Below, in pieces: positions 35,388 through 36,988 of a stretch of 36,988 bases of DNA (positions are counted from its first letter, which is position 1; the number at the start of each line of letters is the position of its first letter). Both the position numbers and the translations under genes were made by a program. Where the stretch lies: contig JADFHE010000019.1 in the NCBI GenBank assembly GCA_022567295.1, positions 1-36,988 of the forward strand, written 5' to 3'. Source of the DNA: Pseudomonadota bacterium (GTDB taxonomy: Bacteria > Pseudomonadota > Gammaproteobacteria > Steroidobacterales > Woeseiaceae). The notes under the pieces are model-generated. The model had not been told where the DNA came from. It did no database searches and worked only from the letters and a program-made list of their open reading frames with translations.

Positions 35388-36884
35388 TCAGGGCAGGGCG
35401 CCGGCACGTGATAGCAGAAACTGCGACAGCAGCGGAACGGGTCGACCGGTTGCTCCTTTGTGCGTGCCGGACTTCCACGCGACGCCGGCGATGTCCAGAT
35501 GCGCCCAGTTCATGTCCTTGGTGAATTTGGCGAGGAAACAAGCGGCGGTAATTGAGCCACCGCCCGATCCCCCAATGTTGGCCATGTCGGCGAAATTGCT
35601 TTTCAGCTGCGCCGCGTATTGATCACCCAATGGCATTGGCCACCCGATGTCTTCCGAATTGTTACCGGCCGTGAATAATTCGTTCTGCAAAGTGTCTTCG
35701 TTCGCATAAATCGCACACCGGTGATGTCCGAGCGCGACAACGCAGGCACCGGTCAACGTCGCGACATCAATAAGAGCGGCTGGCTTGAAACGCCGTGCAT
35801 ACGTCAGTGCGTCACACAATATCAGCCGTCCTTCGGCGTCGGTATTCAAGACCTCAATGGTCTGCCCGGACATGCTCTTGACGATATCACCGGGGCGCGT
35901 GGCCGTGCCGCTCGGCATGTTCTCGACGGCTGGGACGATGACGGTCAGGTTTATTGGTAGCTTCATCTTGTTGATCGCCACCAGGGTACCGATAACGCTC
36001 GCCGCACCGCACATGTCGAACTTCATTTCGTCCATGCCGGAACCCGGTTTAAGAGAAATACCGCCGGTATCGAACGTGACACCTTTGCCAACCAGCACCA
36101 CAGGGTTGTCTCTGCCGGCGCCTTTGTACTGCATCACAATAAGTTTTGCCGGTTCGACGGCGCCGGCGGTCACTGACAACAGAGATCCCATTCCCAGCCG
36201 CTTCATCTCAGTTTCGGAAAGGACGCGGGTCGTCAGTCTGCCGTTGCCGGTGGCGAGTTTCTTCGTTATTCGAGCCAGGTAACTCGGCGTGCAGACATTG
36301 GCAGGCAGATTGCCGAGGTCCCTGGCAAGTGACATGCCGATGACGATCCCATCGGCATGCTCGGCGCCTCGTGTTGCTTTGCCTGCGTCGCCGCGTTTCG
36401 CGATAGCGACGCCGATCGTGTTGAGAGGCATCGCGGCTTTCTTGGGGCCACTCTTCATCTGGTCGAATCGATACAACGTACCACCGATGCATTCAACGGT
36501 GTGCCGGGCGAGGTAGTACGGATTGCTGTTGGCTACCGGTTCGAGTGTCAGGCAGTTCAGAATTTGCCTGGTCTTGGATTTGGCAATAGCTCGTGTGGCC
36601 GTAACGACCGCTTTTCTGAAGCCGGCCGCGTCCAAACCGCCAGGCTTGCCCAGACCGACTACCACAACCCGGCTGGCTTTGACGCCGACTACATTTGTCA
36701 GTACAGCGACCCTGCCCGTAGCTCCCGAGATATCGCCGGACTTGATAAGACTGCGAATTCGCCCGTTACTCGCTGCGTCGATATCGGCAGCGCCGACACC
36801 CAGCTTGCCGCGGTTGTATATGCCGACGATGATGCAGTCGACAGCGCGGCCGGACGCTTTACTCGTAGTCGCAAAGTATTTCAT
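35388..36884 (-). CDS. pepA: Leucyl aminopeptidase (M17)
   Basis: Hexameric two-metal aminopeptidase of the cytoplasm; E. coli PepA also binds DNA in Xer recombination and carAB control. It has 498 residues. The M17 signature NTDAEGRL is at 347-354, with the metal/catalytic Lys segment VGKGVTFDTGGISLKPG at about 266-282. The ATG at 36884 has AGG five bases upstream. It is first in the pepA-holC-valS operon. No sign of truncation. Confidence 0.97.
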   Translation of the reverse strand: MKYFATTSKASGRAVDCIIVGIYNRGKLGVGAADIDAASNGRIRSLIKSGDISGATGRVAVLTNVVGVKASRVVVVGLGKPGGLDAAGFRKAVVTATRAIAKSKTRQILNCLTLEPVANSNPYYLARHTVECIGGTLYRFDQMKSGPKKAAMPLNTIGVAIAKRGDAGKATRGAEHADGIVIGMSLARDLGNLPANVCTPSYLARITKKLATGNGRLTTRVLSETEMKRLGMGSLLSVTAGAVEPAKLIVMQYKGAGRDNPVVLVGKGVTFDTGGISLKPGSGMDEMKFDMCGAASVIGTLVAINKMKLPINLTVIVPAVENMPSGTATRPGDIVKSMSGQTIEVLNTDAEGRLILCDALTYARRFKPAALIDVATLTGACVVALGHHRCAIYANEDTLQNELFTAGNNSEDIGWPMPLGDQYAAQLKSNFADMANIGGSGGGSITAACFLAKFTKDMNWAHLDIAGVAWKSGTHKGATGRPVPLLSQFLLSRAGALP

Positions 36885-36988
36885 AAGTACCTGGGTTGCC
36901 TTGTTATTGTTCAGGGACTGTCACGGACAAAACAAAAGCGGTAGTCTAACCGTTTCAGCTATCCACAGCTACGACATTCCCGGACACC
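36885..36988. promoter_or_regulatory. Upstream region of pepA, right edge of window
   Basis: No gene visible. On the minus strand TTGTCC is followed after 17 bases by ATAACA, a weak promoter candidate for pepA. In many gammaproteobacteria lptF starts here on the plus strand, but its coding sequence would lie beyond the edge. Confidence 0.3.

Noticed and set aside
35380-35541. N-terminal extension of holC
   Set aside because: It lies inside pepA in another frame; the chi family begins at the GTG at 35379.

Overview
The window is a stretch of a bacterial chromosome, almost certainly from a gammaproteobacterium. It carries an rnfABCD-type electron transport operon, PilT-family motors, hda, holC, dcd of the 188-residue type and pepA. 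Several gene neighbourhoods (mrp-dcd near metG; purM/purN beside a DUF2066 gene and hda; wrbA-arsC; acylphosphatase, lytic transglycosylase, proS) match the order I remember from Pseudomonas and relatives. Base composition is moderately GC-rich and even. Many starts are GTG or TTG. A marine-sediment lineage such as Woeseiales is possible, but that is inference only. I saw no tRNA, rRNA, CRISPR array, prophage or insertion sequence.

Layout. 1-3217 (minus): rnfA, rnfB, rnfC and a truncated rnfD, encoding the membrane Rnf complex. 3293-4966 (minus): metG. 5021-9628 (minus): a compact cassette of a HEAT-repeat/Ser-Thr kinase fusion and two different PilT-family ATPases. 9846-11500 (plus): mrp and dcd. 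11558-13236 (minus): purM-purN. 13301-16711 (plus): DUF2066 protein, CDP-alcohol phosphatidyltransferase, PerM-type membrane protein, hda. 16708-17657 (minus): wrbA and arsC. 17813-18425 (plus): DUF4398-like lipoprotein and acylphosphatase. 18422-20730 (minus): lytic transglycosylase and proS. 20833-25718 (plus): a phosphatidylserine-decarboxylase-like protein without visible catalytic residues, family-4 uracil-DNA glycosylase, rimI, prfC and a UMF1-type MFS transporter.

25719-28206 is the most accessory-looking part. A long leader folds as a c-di-GMP-I (GEMM-I) riboswitch in front of a small secreted beta-rich protein that ends in a strong terminator. Facing it is a DUF222/HNH nuclease gene with a near-perfect LexA (SOS) box over its promoter and two REP-type palindromes inserted in frame in its coding sequence.

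28207-36884 (minus) returns to core genes: a moxR-DUF58-tgpA transglutaminase operon, then pepA-holC-valS.

The best candidates for new biology are the kinase-HEAT plus twin PilT cassette, the c-di-GMP riboswitch with its uncharacterised secreted protein, and the SOS-controlled HNH gene carrying coding REPs.
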